Origin: Dicaeum eximium
Lineage: Eukaryota; Chordata; Aves; Passeriformes; Dicaeidae
Reading direction: 5' to 3'
Length of the DNA stretch: 64,000 nucleotides
Assembly (NCBI GenBank): GCA_013396995.1
Contig: VWZP01005263.1
Location: 62,001 to 126,000 of the forward strand
Shown here: one piece after another, positions 1-12,218 of the stretch
Position numbering within the stretch: the first letter of the stretch is position 1
How the letters are laid out: the number at the start of each line of letters is the position of its first letter
Program-made: the position numbers and the translations under genes
Notes under the pieces: model-generated
The model's database searches: none
What the model was told of the DNA's origin: nothing
The model's input: the letters and a program-made list of their open reading frames with translations, nothing else

Positions 1-1034
1 TCTCTCCTTGAGTAGTGAAAAAGGCCTGAAAGCAGCCAAGAAAAATATCAATACTTTGCAAAGGAGGAATGATTGTTCCAATTCGTAGCTTAATTGACTT
101 TGAGGCTTAATGAAAAACACTGCAGTGCTGTTTGTACACATAGTTGCTCTGACGAACATGGAAATCTATGCTCCAGGAAGAGAGGCTAGGTAATTTATTT
201 TACATTATTATTGATATAATTTTCTAATTTAGTATGAGCAGAATGTTTGGATAAGACTGTGTAGCTCCAGATGTTAGTGGTATTCTCAAGAAAATACTTA
301 AGAATATGAATGAATAAAATATTTCATAAATCACAGTGTTTCTTGCCAAGAAACTCTCATTTATTTATTCTTGTCAAATAGTCTTTGAAGTAGATATTAA
401 AAGATAAATTGTAAGTTTAATATTTCATAAAAAGTATAATGTTTCTTTGGTGATTATTCCTCAGTGTTAAACCTACAGCTACATTAAAGATTAGCTTAAA
501 CTGCAAAAAGAAGATTTGGATTTGCTTTTTAAAGTAGGTACTCATAAGGTAGAGATGAGACAAGAGAAGAGAGAAAAGCTGTGAAGAAAACCAACCAAAC
601 AAACGTGACTCCTTGCTGTATTCCTTTCCCCTGAAGTATTCTTCACTGAAGGAGTGATTTATATTCTTGCTGATTAAGTAACTGAATGAAATTAAAACCT
701 GATAAGTGAGTCTTTGTATTCCAGTTGTGATCCTGTGAAGTGCAGAAAGACAAGAAGCAAGCTGGGCACTTTTACCAGACCATGGGCAACAGTTTTCCTG
801 TGGTCTCTGTGTGTGTTTCCCCCTCGAGGAAGGGGCTCTCTTTTCCCATGAAGTGTTTTGACTCCACTGCTGTCCTTGGTTTAGAATTTTTTGTAAACCT
901 CCTCGTGGTTAGTGACAGGTTTTCATTTATGGGAAAAGCTGGAGACTGCCTAGAAGATGGCTCTGGAGATGTAGTAAATACTGACTGAAACCACAGTCTG
1001 TTAGTACAGAATCAAAGGGTCTCAAAGTGGTGTT
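1..1034. other. noncoding stretch, no recognised feature
   Basis: AT-rich unique-looking DNA. The open frames here (an 82-codon frame at 740-988 on the plus strand and a 61-codon frame at 417-602 on the minus strand) resemble no protein I recognise and have no splice or promoter context, so I treat them as chance. Confidence 0.6.
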
Positions 1035-1081
1035 AAATAAAAATAATCCTAAATAAAAATAATCCTCTTAAAAATAATCCT
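1035..1081. repeat. short AT-rich tandem repeat (16-mer, about 2.8 copies)
   Basis: The 16-mer 'aaataaaaataatcct' occurs at 1035-1050 and is repeated exactly at 1051-1066. A partial third copy ('aaaaataatcct') ends at 1081 after a short interruption. It looks like simple local slippage or duplication; no function is implied. Confidence 0.85.
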
Positions 1082-1554
1082 CAAAATAGGAATTATTTCA
1101 GAATATCCTACAAGTAAAGCACTTGAATTTCTGTGAGAATATTACTTCCAATGTTCTGTTATTATTTTGTAATAAACAATTGTCTTATTTCAAAGCAGGC
1201 AATCCTAAACTATATATTGCTGGCTCACATGGCATCACAGTGTAATAGGCAGTTAGAAAGGCCTGCAGTATATGGACATGTTTCATTTTCCAGTGCTTGA
1301 GCAGTGCCCATGCTGAAGAATCAGGTTAAAGGTAGTTATCCAAACCTTGCTGTGGGGAAAAGGCCTTGCAGGAAGGGGCAGTATCTTCAATTAAATTAAC
1401 TGGTAATGCAGTAAAAAAAAACCTGCATCAACTTGTCTCACTTTATCGACGATGGTGGGGGGTAGAGAGACGGGGAGACCGAACAGACCCCAAAATCTGA
1501 GTCCTCTCAGAGTCCAGAATCTGATCAGAATCCGGAGTTCGTTCAGAATCCGTT

Positions 1555-1560
1555 TTTATT
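1555..1560 (-). promoter_or_regulatory. LTR poly(A) signal AATAAA
   Basis: 'tttatt' on the plus strand reads AATAAA on the minus strand and lies about 120 bp inside the presumed 3' end of the LTR. Its closeness to the TATA box supports the LTR reading. Confidence 0.55.
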
Positions 1561-1576
1561 GGGAACTTAAAAGAGC

Positions 1577-1584
1577 TTATATAC
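1577..1584 (-). promoter_or_regulatory. LTR TATA box
   Basis: The minus strand reads 'cagtatataagctc', a good TATA box (TATATAAG). The poly(A) signal follows about 20 nt downstream. It would be the U3 promoter of the presumed LTR; present-day activity is unknown. Confidence 0.5.
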
Positions 1585-2033
1585 TGTTTCAAGAGACTAA
1601 CAATGTGTACTACAAAGATTTAGGTGACAATCAAATACACAAATTTATGCATATCCCAATATTCCTTGGCTGACAATGGTTAATGAAATTTCCTCTTCCC
1701 GGAGAGCTGTCTGATAGGATCTTCTTGCAATCTTGACTCAATCTCAGAGTTCCGTTTGCTTTTCCAAGGCATCTTGTTTATCAGTTCCTTATGCTAAAAA
1801 GGTACAAGGTACTATCTATCTTTTGCATGGCCACATCACTTGCAGCTGTGGACACTCCAACTAAAGAGTTACTGCCTCTGCTGAGTGTAAGGCCGTTTTT
1901 GAGTCTTAAGGATGTGATCCAGATTTTTCTGCAATGAAGGTATCTTTTAATTAACTAATTGCAGTGCAATCAGACTGTGTGTTACTTGGGGAGAGCTGAC
2001 AATATAAACATTGCCCAGTCCTGTTGCTAGCAA

Positions 2034-2619
2034 CAACTCATTGGGACCAATATGAACATAAGACCAGATTTTGGCCATAATGTTTAAGAATTCAGTAAGT
2101 TTCTGTGGGTAATCTGCTCAGTTGAGAAACCTTAAAAGAGTGATGTGTGCTGCAAAGCTATTTTCCAAATACAGATGTTTTAAAATCCCCCCACACGAAC
2201 ATGGAACGGTATAATCAACATTTACATGGATGGATTGTTGAGATTTTTTTTTTGTACACCATAAACATATGGCATGAATTTGATTTCATTAGAGATGCTG
2301 AGAAAAAGGAAAGGCAAATATTTATATTATGTTCATGTTTTACAGTAAAAACACTGTTCAGTTTGTTTATACAGTTCCACTGTTACAGTTTTTATGGTTA
2401 GTAATGAAACTGCTGTAAAACAGAGTCTGAATTATATAGCAGATGTGTTAAGCCCTAACTTCAGGGTTGGGCATCCTCCTGAATACTGATACCAGTTACT
2501 TGGAGATGTTCTAGCTGCAGCTGAACTGTTTCATACTTACATCTTCATCTGCACTTAGCTCTGCACTGGTGCTATAGGGATGCATACAAGTGATAGAGTT
2601 TTGTTATTTATTCTGATGA
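2034..2619. other. noncoding stretch, no recognised feature
   Basis: Ordinary AT-rich DNA. An 84-codon open frame at 2147-2401 encodes nothing I recognise and contains runs of AT-derived F, I and K codons, as chance frames do. Confidence 0.55.
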
Positions 2620-2770
2620 AGCAGAGAGGGCAGCGTGCCCAGCACCTCGCAGGGTGCACTGGCTGCTGCTGCAAGGACAGGGTTTGTTTGCCCTGGGGAG
2701 ATGCTGCCTTTAACAGCTTTCAACCCCCAGACCTGAGGTAGCCCTTAGACCTTGACCCTTGCCCAAATCC
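2620..2770. other. GC-richer patch, unidentified
   Basis: A locally GC-rich block ('gcagcgtgcccagcacctcg', 'ctggctgctgctgcaagg') is set in AT-rich flanks. No family was recognised; it may be an old repeat fragment. It ends where the AT-rich, CCCTAA-bearing tract begins. Confidence 0.35.
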
Positions 2771-2776
2771 AGGAGC

Positions 2777-2937
2777 AAACCCTAAATGCTAAATAATTTT
2801 AATTAATAAAAAGAATACATTTAATTAATACAATATAAAATAGAATTTAATTAATGAAATTAATAAATAATACCCTAATCCTAAATAATCATAAATCCTA
2901 AACCCTAAATAGTTTGGCGTTTGCACCCTAAACCACC
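2777..2937. repeat. AT-rich tract with scattered telomere-like CCCTAA units
   Basis: CCCTAA occurs at about 2780, 2873, 2902 and 2927, with extra 'tcctaaa' variants between, interleaved with 'ttaattaat' and 'aataaata' low-complexity sequence. Vertebrate telomeres are (CCCTAA/TTAGGG)n, but the units here are isolated and not in tandem. It could be a heavily decayed interstitial telomeric tract or simply AT-rich chance. Confidence 0.4.
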
Positions 2938-4440
2938 CAGGTGTGTATGAATGTACATAATGCTGTACACAGGTGATAGAAACTGAGCACTCCCATAGCT
3001 ATGAGGTTGCAAGGTTTTTAACATAGTAAGACAATTTGCCATGGTTTCCTCCAGTAAAGAAAAAATTGTCTTTTGGGTTGACTTAATTACTTCTACTTAT
3101 AATTCTCTTCACATTCCAGTATCTGTTACACATGTATTAAAAAAAATTCTAAAATGTAATTTTTAAAGAAGTCAGAGTATTTTGCTATTCCTTAATTTTT
3201 TTCCTCCAGTCAGCAGAATTTTATACATAGAAATGTTGAAGTGATCTTTTTGGTAATTTGTTTCTTTAGCACAGCCCTGCTGTTCTTAATCTGGAAATGT
3301 GAGTCACAAAATCCCTACCATGCCTAAAGCTTTATAATAATATACTTAAATGCAGTTTGAGCTTTTTAAAAAAAAAAAATTTTAGACCCCCCCCAGACAG
3401 TAACAGACCTCAGAATAACCCCTTTAAAAACTGCACTTCATGCTTGGTCTTCAATTAAAAGTCACTAGGAGACACTGTGTGCTCAAATATGTCACCAACC
3501 TGTCTGGGGATGTCTGTCTTTATAAAAAAGTGCACATTGACTTGAGTGTAGCTTATAGGAGGCAAAGTTTGGCTTTTCTCTGATAATTTATATATTTAGT
3601 GTAACTTGGGTTTGGTTTTTTCCTGAACCTTTCTCTCTCAGAATGTGTTTTATAAAACTATTTAGCGTTGCTGATGTTGAAAACTTATTTACAGTAGTCC
3701 AGGTAGATGTGTTCTTACATCGAGCGAGTTCTGCTGTCACTGGATTTCTAGCTGTCAGTTCTGGCAGAGGAGGAATTAGAGTGTCTGGCTATATTTTTTT
3801 TTTTAAACCATCTTCACAATTAATCTGATTGTAACATAAGCTTGTAATATATTCCATTAATGAAGAAGACAAGCTTAGCTTATGGTAAATACAGTACTAA
3901 GTGTTTATAGTGCATTTCATATTTTACATGATTCCCTTTATAATTCTGCTTATCTTTTCATTCTAATTCCCTAAAGGATGTATAAAAGAACCCCTAAAGA
4001 GAGTAATTACTGCTCTATTCCTTAACCAAGGCTCCTCTTGCAAAAAGAAATCCGAGCAGCTTTTTAAAGAAGGCAGTTTTAAATAAAAATGCAAATAAGC
4101 TGCTTTGTAACCACATTAATTACCCACCTAGCCTCTTATTACCGTGTTTGTATTGTTTGCAAACACTATTTACAGTGGTGTGGAAATTACCATTCCTGGG
4201 CTGGAGGAGCTGCTGGTGGTGGGCTGTGCTTTGGAACCAATTAGAGAGAGCCCTGTCTGCAGCGGGGCTCGGGGGAGCAGGAATAGCCTTGCGCTGTCAA
4301 ACCGCGGCATTAACTGGGCTGCACAGCCCTGCCTCGTAATTATAGCCCTGCTCCTCTTCTGCCTCTGCAGTCAGCTTCCTTCTCTGCATGTTAAACCTGG
4401 ACAGCGTTCTGTCTCGCTAATCATTTAATGTGCCCTCTGA

Positions 4441-4459
4441 TTTTTTTTTTTTTTTTTTT
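4441..4459 (+). repeat. poly(T) tract, 19 nt
   Basis: An uninterrupted T19 run lies directly upstream of the CpG-containing hairpin. No retroposon body is evident on either side, so it is listed only as a homopolymer. Confidence 0.95.
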
Positions 4460-4466
4460 GTGGTAA

Positions 4467-4496
4467 AATCTGGCGGGTCGTTTTTGTCGCCAGATT
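4467..4496. repeat. perfect 9-bp-arm hairpin with CpGs
   Basis: The left arm 'aatctggcg' (4467-4475) and right arm 'cgccagatt' (4488-4496) are exact reverse complements around a 12-nt loop ('ggtcgtttttgt'). Counting the 'cg' just after the right arm, four CpGs fall within about 30 bp, in DNA otherwise nearly free of CpG. It does not match the histone 3'-end stem-loop. Confidence 0.8.
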
Positions 4497-4640
4497 CGTT
4501 CTTGGCTTTAATTTTATAAAAAGGTAAACGAAAGATTTGTGATTTTGTGTTCAGCATCTCACACATTTCCGTGTAGTTCTCTTTTCACATTAATCCCTCG
4601 ACTTTATTAGTTTATGTCATCATCAGAAGTGAAGAGGATG

Positions 4641-7600
4641 GGCTGTCTGTTGGTATTACAAGCAGTGTTATTGGGCAATAATTGTAGCTCTTCCAACACA
4701 TTGAAGAAACTGAATGCTTCATAACAAAACACAGTCTTACTTGTTCAGTGCAGTGCACACTTGTTGCTAACCTGGTGTGTGTTTTGTTCTTGTCTTGGTT
4801 TTCTCTGTCATGATTCTAAAGTGGGCCTTTACCCTAAAAATTGCCCAGAAATTAAAACAAAACCAAAGAGGTGACTCAGCGTTCATGTTTTCAGACTTAC
4901 AAATATTTTTCAGAATTTGATTTGATGAATAATAGAGCCTGCAATGTGAAGAATCAGTTCTTTAAGATGTGTTTTCTTAAGCTTGTAACCAGTCTATCAG
5001 TATGGTTAATGAATCTTTTGAAGTACAGAAATACATCTTGGTTGAACTCAGTGCAGAGAAGAAAAAGGTAGAGAGATTATTTTCTTCCTACTTGTGGATC
5101 TGCAGTTCTGTGACAGGGTGATAATGTTTAAAGGAATCTTGATGATAAACCCAAAAATCTTAATGTCCTAAACACTAAACACAGTAGAGCAGGAAAATAG
5201 TAACTCCAGGACGGTGTAGTACAACTGCAGAATTGTTATGCATTAAAAAGAAGGGAAAAAAGAATAAAAAGTGATTGCAGGATCACTTGCAGTTTTAACA
5301 GTGACAAGGGACTAATGTGAGGACATCAAAAGAAGCTCTGACTTGTTTCATGATCCACAATAGCTTATAAAACTGAAGATAATTATCAGGCTTATATGAC
5401 TACAGAGCAACATAAGTGACATAAAACAAGCATAGCTGGAGTTCAACAGGAATGCAGGAGATGTCTTGAAAACAGGCTTGCTGAGTAGAGTGCTTAAAAA
5501 GTGCTAATAATTTATGTGATTGTCAATTATATTTGTAAACCTTTTATTACTATAAAGCCAAAGCATCATACTTTTTGTTTACTTTACTGTCCTTTCTAAT
5601 TTCTCCTCATCCTTTAATTCCCTTTTATCTCAAAATTCACCTTTGGAGGTGGTGTGCTTCACTTGTTCTTTCCCATATTTCATTGGGGGTCACTGAGACA
5701 GAGTATTAACGTCAACAAGAAACTTTGCTTATCAAATAAAAAGCATGGGGTTAATGCAGCAAAATGAGTATTTGGGGTAGTTGTTATTACTTTGTTTTTA
5801 CTGGAGCCAGGCAAAATAGGCTTTGAACCAACTGTGCAGTCAGGGAGCAGAACTGGAGGGACTTCAGGCTCTTAGACATCAGAGAACCTTGAAAGTAGGT
5901 GGGAAAGAAAGTACAAGACCCAGTTCGGGGAAGATTTCAGTCTGCACTTGTATTCTGCTTTGGTGCTGAGAGCTGTCAAGAATTGTTACTCTGCTGTGTA
6001 GAAGGACACTGCCTGCATCTGTAAAACGGGACATCAGGAGATCTGGAGTGGTGGTGACCCTCTCTGTGATACTTATGCCTTGTGGGGTCAGGGAGCTTTA
6101 ATATTTTCCTCAGTTATACCAGCTTATAAATTTTAGGAACTGCTCATTAATATAGTCATGTTTAACATGTTATGGCTACAAACAAAGATATGAATGTATG
6201 TACTCATTTCCAATTAATTTGTGTAATTATGTTTTATAATCTAGGTGTTTGCAAAGCAGAACATAGTACACCCCATTTACTGTCTGCTCTAGCTAATAAA
6301 AAATAATAGAATGAAATAAATCTTGAAACTAACTTTAATTGTAAGTATAGATTAGTTGTAAATTGTATCTTTGTTATGTTTATTTTTAATTCTGCAGTGT
6401 TGCAGGTTTGTAGAGCATCCCAATTAGTGTAGTTATTCGCAGTAATGATGGTTAATTGCTGTAAATGCTGAATGTTATTTCAGTGACAATTTAAATACAG
6501 TGCTGAGATACTTTTTTAAAATGTAGGACTAGAAATAAAGGGAAAAAGGAAATGGTGGCAATAATGAGACTGGAAAAGTAAGTTATAAAGATTTTTTTCA
6601 GCATTCAAAGGATAATCTAGATAATATGATTAAAAATACATGAAGAAGAAAGAAATGTAACATTTAAGAATAAAATCTCACCGTCTCAGCTACTACCATT
6701 ATAGACATGGACACAAACAAGGTAAACCTATGTATTTCACTATGCACTTAAGCATTTATTAAGAACATTTGACTGAGCTCATCTGAAATTGATTTCTGTT
6801 CTTGCAATGCTGTTTATGTTTTCCTGCCAAAGCCTCTCTGCCTTCACAGCTGATCTCGTGCAGGTTGGGAGCTCTCCACGTCTGCAGTGCTTCTCTGCTA
6901 TCTAAGGCAGAGTGTTGTCAGGTTTGTTTCTGTGAATGTGTTTAAAGAGTAGAAAATGCCTCTAGCTTAAAAGAGGAGTGTTTTCCCTTCTGATGAGTAG
7001 TAGTAAATCCTCCCACTTGGAAAGCTGTGGAGTATACCTGTGAGAAATGAGCTGATCCACAGTGTTTCCTTGAGCATGCACGCTATAGGAGATATTAATA
7101 GCTTCCTTCAGCAGTGTCCCACTTAGAGAACTTTGAAACGAAGTATTTCATTTGGTCCTGGTTAAATTAACCTTACATTTTCCTCTGAAATGGCATGACT
7201 ACCTAGAGAAAATTTGAAGCGTGCTATGTACATTCACACTGCAGGGGGGGAAATGGTGTCCAGGGTAGTATTTATGCATTAAATATTTATTTTCCAATTC
7301 AGGATTGGTTGTCTCTCAGTTGAGTGCAGATTTGGCAGTGGAAACTGGTGCCATGTACTTCTCTGTTTGGTGACCTTCTTAAATAATCAGGAAAGTATTA
7401 AAACTCCTTAAGACAGTTGTTGTGACATAAGTGATAAGTTGAATTTTTACATGCAAAAGACTTTATAAAGCATCAGCAGAAATCTGTCCCTTTAATTTCT
7501 AAGAATGGTGCAGTAAGGGAAAAGCTCTCCCACTCCTTTGGGGGAGTTTTTGGAGCCTTCCCCCACACCAGGAATTCACTGAGGGAATAAAGCTGAGAAC

Positions 7601-10402
7601 AACAATGCACAAACCTGAAAGTCACAGACATTCAGGTTCATCTGTTTGGTCCTGTTATGACAGAAATCATTACGAGTTTGATAGATTTATTTATAAAGAC
7701 TTGCTTCAATATTTAAAGTACATCTATTCCAACATTCCTCATTTCAAGCTCAGCTGTGGATCAAGATGAAAGAAAAATTAAATTGTATATTGAAGAGCTG
7801 TTAATTGAACTGCACTGCATTTAGCAAGGGAGCATCAGCTTCAGGCAGTCAATACTACAGAGAATTTTTAATGTACTGTATCACTAGATTGTCAGTTTGT
7901 ATTGGAGAATGCAAACAGACTGCTTCGACTGATGATAAAGCCCTGGAAACTTCTAAGTTGTTGAGGGGAGAAAATGTTATTTCGCTTTGATATATTCTGA
8001 CAATGTTGTTGATGGAAGCAGGAACAACATTTTTTAAGGTGAATATTATTTGAATATCAAATTCTGATTGCTGGGTACTTCATTCTTTTAGTGGGTAAAG
8101 ATTGGGTACTGATTTTTCTTTATGGGAGGAAACCAAGTTCCTCAGAATTCTTGGACTCGCACAAATGGTACTTTACAATTTGAGCAGCACTGAAAGTCTC
8201 ATTTAAAAATATTAGTTCTCTCCAGATATAATTCTAAAAAATAGCATATCAAAAAGCTTTAGAAATGCTTTAGAAAAATGTTATCTCTTTTTCCTAAGGC
8301 AGTGTTAATTTCTTTTGTAGTTAATCTTTTGCGCTGGAATTTAGTACATTTATAGTTAAAGATTCTTTTTAACGGCTAAATTATTTAAGCACGTCTTCTG
8401 GGGTTACATGGTCTGTTTGGTGTTAAGTATGAAATACTTTTTATTTCATTTTCTTCACTGATAAAAAGGAAATAACTAGCGGCATTTGTAGAACCAGAAC
8501 AGATTCAGGACTGTGGTGTTAGATTAAAGATGTACTATTCTAAGACATAGCTTGTTACAGTTGTCATACTTTGGGATAAAATTCTTCCTTTTGGTGTTCC
8601 TTACAAGGCTTAAAGTCCACCTTCAGAAAAAGCAAAGTGAGTCTGAAACTTGTTAATAATTTTTAGATGTCAGTCTGTGGTGTTTTCCATAAATGTGGTA
8701 GGTCTCAAGGAAGTGGTAAAGCTTAAAAATTCCGTACATTGTCTTCTCTTGGAGCAGAAAGGTCTTTCATAGAGGTTGGGTCCAGTCTGGTTCATCTGGG
8801 TGCCGCTGTGGCATCTGAGGAGACTGGGAGTGGCTTTTTTTCTTTTTTTTTCAAATGTTGTGCAGTAGAATAGAGTTTCCATTTGTCTAAAGGAAGAGTC
8901 TTTATTAGCATGAAAACATTAATGCCTTCAGAAGACCTTATTTCCCCATGGTGCTGAAATCTCACCAAACTGGTGAAAGTCTTGTGGCTCCAAAACCAAA
9001 ATAAAAGCACAAAATCCAGTCTTTGTAAGTGCCTGACTTTGCTTCTGAAATCTGGGGTTCTACAGACAAACTCTGAAGAGCTGCCTGGGGAGGTCAGAGG
9101 TATTTAAACAGATTTAGTCCTGTACCTGCCCTCCCTGCTGGGTGTTGCTTACATGCTGTCAACTTACTGTTGCATTTTCCAAATTTTTCTAGTGGTTGCC
9201 CCTTAGAAAAGTCTTGGAATATTTCTCACCATGTGAAAAATTGCAAGAAGGGAGGTACTGCATGTTTTGAATACCCTGGTATTTTGCCTTAGATATCAAA
9301 AAGGGTCTAGATCAAAAGTGTGCATTTGATTTAGAGTATCCTGTAAATATTTGAACTTAGACTAGTGTGCTACTAATCATATTTTTAGAAAGATTACAAT
9401 TACTGAAAAACTACACTTAAAAGCTGTATAAACACCCCTAATTCATGTTAGAAGGTATAGTTTGAATAGCTAAAATGCTTGTATGCAATTCAAGTTGAAA
9501 TCATTGTGTTGTATGAATATTACTTTGAATATTTGCTTGAAACAGTAATGTAGAGCAACATATTCAGTGACTTGTCTGAGACAGTGTTTGACAATGTGAA
9601 TACATATGGTAATGTTCAAGAACCCTTTACATGACAGCTTGACAATCAGAGTAATTAAGATAATTTTCCAAAGCTCTGGTAAATACCATATATCAGAGAT
9701 CAGCTTGAAATCATGCAGAAATAAACTGTATGTCCTCAATTTTATTTTTATGTAGGTAAATCTTGTATCGTCTCGGTGGTTGTCTGATATGAGGGCCTGA
9801 TTCTGAGAGCCATTGTAGCAGATTTAGTGTAGGACACATGGATAAATCCATTAATATAGTGGGAAATTTACAAAAAAAAAAAAGTAATTGAGATGGCCAG
9901 GAACACGAGGTCTCCACAATGGGTTGGCTTTTATTGTTGGAAGAATGGAAGCTTTCCTTCTATAGAGCAAGGTTAAGTTGGGTGGCTTCCCTGTGACTCT
10001 AAGGTAGTTAAAGTTTAAATGTTAATAAGCTTCAAGAAGATGTGCATGCATGTTTTCTTTTTTTTTTTTTAATTAGATTACCAGTTAATTTGTGCAAACT
10101 CCTCATCTCCAGGCAGTCTGATTAAAAATTTTGTATATTTCCTGTTTCTTTATGCACTGTGTAGCTGCATGAGGCAATATCTTTAAAATGTAAAAAAGCC
10201 TGCAAAATGCACAGTCTGATAACAACAACAAATCTAATCTAAAGTGACAACTGGGAGACTTTCCCAGACGTTTTTCTCTTTAATGTAACATGACTTTAAA
10301 TTGATGCAGCCCCACAGTGATTGAAAAACTCTCAGAGCTTGTCTCCCATGATTACATTTCTGATCTGTACAACTTAATTTTTTAACTGGGTGAATCTCAC
10401 TT
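4641..10402. other. 5.8 kb noncoding stretch, little structure
   Basis: AT-rich single-copy-looking DNA. No CR1, LTR, RNA gene or exon was recognised. Open frames of 60-90 codons on both strands (for example 4871-5071, 8792-9010 and 9470-9739) are scattered and match no family I know. The part around 10090-10402 ('caaaatgcacagtctgataa', 'ctgggagactttcccag') has mildly CNE-like texture but nothing decisive. Confidence 0.5.
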
Positions 10403-10512
10403 CTGCGAATGAGCAGTTTGTCTCTGTTTTAAGAGGGTGAGTCTCATGGAGGCAGAAGCAATGGAACAGTAATATTGTGAAAAGTCATATTCCTGGTAGT
10501 GATCCTGCCCAG
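10403..10512 (+). repeat. dispersed repeat, copy 1 of 2 (unnamed, about 110 bp)
   Basis: This segment aligns in the same orientation with 12219-12327. Two 34-bp blocks can be aligned by eye without gaps: one ending in 'gggtgagtctcat' (29 of 34 positions match) and one containing 'atattcctggtagtgatcct' (28 of 34 match). The middle is diverged with small indels. I do not recognise the family. It could be an old interspersed element or a local duplication. Confidence 0.65.
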
Positions 10513-10727
10513 AAACTTGGACTTGTTCTTTCTCTGAATGATCCAGAAGTCAGCTGGTGGGTAAGGCATCGTATTGAGTGCTGGTTTATACTTACACAGT
10601 GAATTTGGTGTTACATTTCACAGAATTAAGGGTAGCCAAACTTTGGGTAACTTCCCCCTTCTCAAAATACCTTTGTTACAGCATTTTAAATCTGCTTAAG
10701 GTTCTTTACATCTTCACACTTGGGTTT

Positions 10728-10785
10728 TTAAAAAATTTTATTTTTAAAAAATTTATTTTATTTTATTTTATTATTATTTTTGTGT
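10728..10785 (+). repeat. AT-rich low-complexity tract
   Basis: Runs of 'aaaaaatttta' and 'ttttattttattttattatt' form a simple AT tract inside a chance 109-codon frame (10578-10907). That frame's F/I/K-rich translation is explained by base composition. Confidence 0.85.
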
Positions 10786-12218
10786 TTTATTGCAATGGGA
10801 TATCTGTTATGCAGCACCTTAAGCAAACAGACAAACATAAAACCCTGTTATGGTTCCAAAGATGCTTTATTTTGAAACAAGTCTCTGCAGATTTAATAAT
10901 GAACTGAAACAGTATATTTTATAGAGAGAAGATGAAGGATAAAATTAAAATATTTTTAATAATTATTCCAATGTAAGTTGTATTGATTTCCAGGTTTCTT
11001 GTTATAGTTTAGGTAATTGACTGTAAGACTTTAACAGATCTACTTACTAAGTGTGAAAGAAGCATCTCTTCTTTGCTCAAGGACACTTTCTCATATTTTC
11101 CTGTCCCTACTCCAAGTCTCAGCCTGTGGACCAGTGGGACAGCAAAATACTGGGGCTGTGTCTCCCCAGATGGGATGGGAATGAGGCATCTGCAATTAGG
11201 AATGTAGGCAAGGAATAGTGTCTGGAGCTGAAAGGAGTGGAGGAAGGTGGAGCAGGCAGCACTTGGGAAAAGGACAGATCAGAAGGTCAAAACACTTGAT
11301 ACTGGCCAATGGTTGATAAATGGTTGAAAATGACTTTTGTTTGATAACCCTCATTTTATCCCAGCTTTCTCTTGATATATTTCTAGTACAGAAGTACATA
11401 AATTCTCATTTACCTTTTCATTTACCTTTAAAAATGTATAAAGATTGAAGAGTGATATATGTATAGCAATACCTTATAATATGTATAACTGCTCCTGGGC
11501 CTGCTTTCTAGATCTGTGTGCAGGAAAAATGGTCAGGTGTAAGAAGAAATGTCCTGTGGTCACTTTTGTAGTACAAATTCTAAAAATCTGTTATTTATTT
11601 CTTTATTGCTTCTCTCAGAAGTAGAAAATGATGCCCATGGGTAGATGCAGTGGTTGGTTGATATCAGCTGGAAATAAAAAGAAATAAAAGCCTTTGAAAT
11701 GTAGTAGCTGTGTTTTATATCAGTGATGCATCAAACTGTGTTGTACTTATGAGATTGTGCCTGACTTATGCCAGGGTAGAGCAACTGGGGTTTCAGAAAA
11801 CTGTGGATTTAATCCATAAAACAGTGGACAAAATGCAGGACAGGCAATAGGCACAACAGATGAACTTTCTGAAGAAGGAAGCAGTGAGGTGAATGTTGCA
11901 GTCCTTAGGAACATTTCAACTGCCTTGATTAAAGCTTTGGAGGTGCTGGAGGGAAAAACTGGAATAACAGTTCTATTGAAATAGAACATTTTTGAACATT
12001 TTTGAAATAGTGCAGTGAAATGTTAACCAGGTGGAAATTTAAAATATCGGTTTAAGATATCTAATATTATCTTTTCCAAAGTTTAGTAATCAAGCAATTT
12101 ATTTGACACTTTTGTTGCTTGAACAAAAGAACGTACTATTTTGTGATCTATGTCTTAGGGTGTATCTTCTGATGATGAGGATTTTGATCTTGATTTCAAG
12201 TCCTTCCTTTAGTTTCAG
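10786..12218. other. noncoding stretch between the two repeat copies
   Basis: No recognised feature. There is a small local duplication 'gaacatttttgaacattttt' near 11985. Minus-strand open frames at 11196-11399 and 11747-11989 match nothing known to me. Confidence 0.5.

Larger units (their letters stand above)
1434..2033 (-). mobile_element. solo-LTR-like endogenous retrovirus remnant, reverse orientation
   Basis: Read on the minus strand, this segment has the order expected of a retroviral LTR: a long U3-like region, a TATA box (about 1577-1584), an AATAAA poly(A) signal (1555-1560) a short way downstream, and a pyrimidine-rich tail ending in 'gtgagaca' (LTRs end in CA). The CA end maps to 1434-1435 on the plus strand. 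The 5-mer CAACT lies directly outside that end (1429-1433) and again at 2034-2038, a possible target-site duplication giving an element of about 600 bp. The other terminus would then be TT rather than the canonical TG; an end at 2035 would restore TG but lose the exact duplication. No gag, pol or env sequence or partner LTR is visible, so it reads as a solo LTR. The family is not named; ERVL/ERVK-type LTRs of this size are common in songbirds. Confidence 0.6.
3950..4640. promoter_or_regulatory. candidate conserved noncoding element (enhancer-like)
   Basis: The block has mixed complexity with many homeodomain-type words: 'agagtaattactgctc', 'cacattaattaccc', 'cgtaattatagc'. It also has a POU-like 'atgcaaataa' and a GC-richer core (4190-4400) carrying several CpGs, unusual for the window. 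A 94-codon open frame spans 4144-4428 but shows no recognisable domain. A splice-acceptor-like pyrimidine tract ends in 'ctctgcag' near 4370. A T19 run at 4441-4459 and a hairpin at 4467-4496 follow. Enhancer status is inferred from texture only. Confidence 0.4.
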
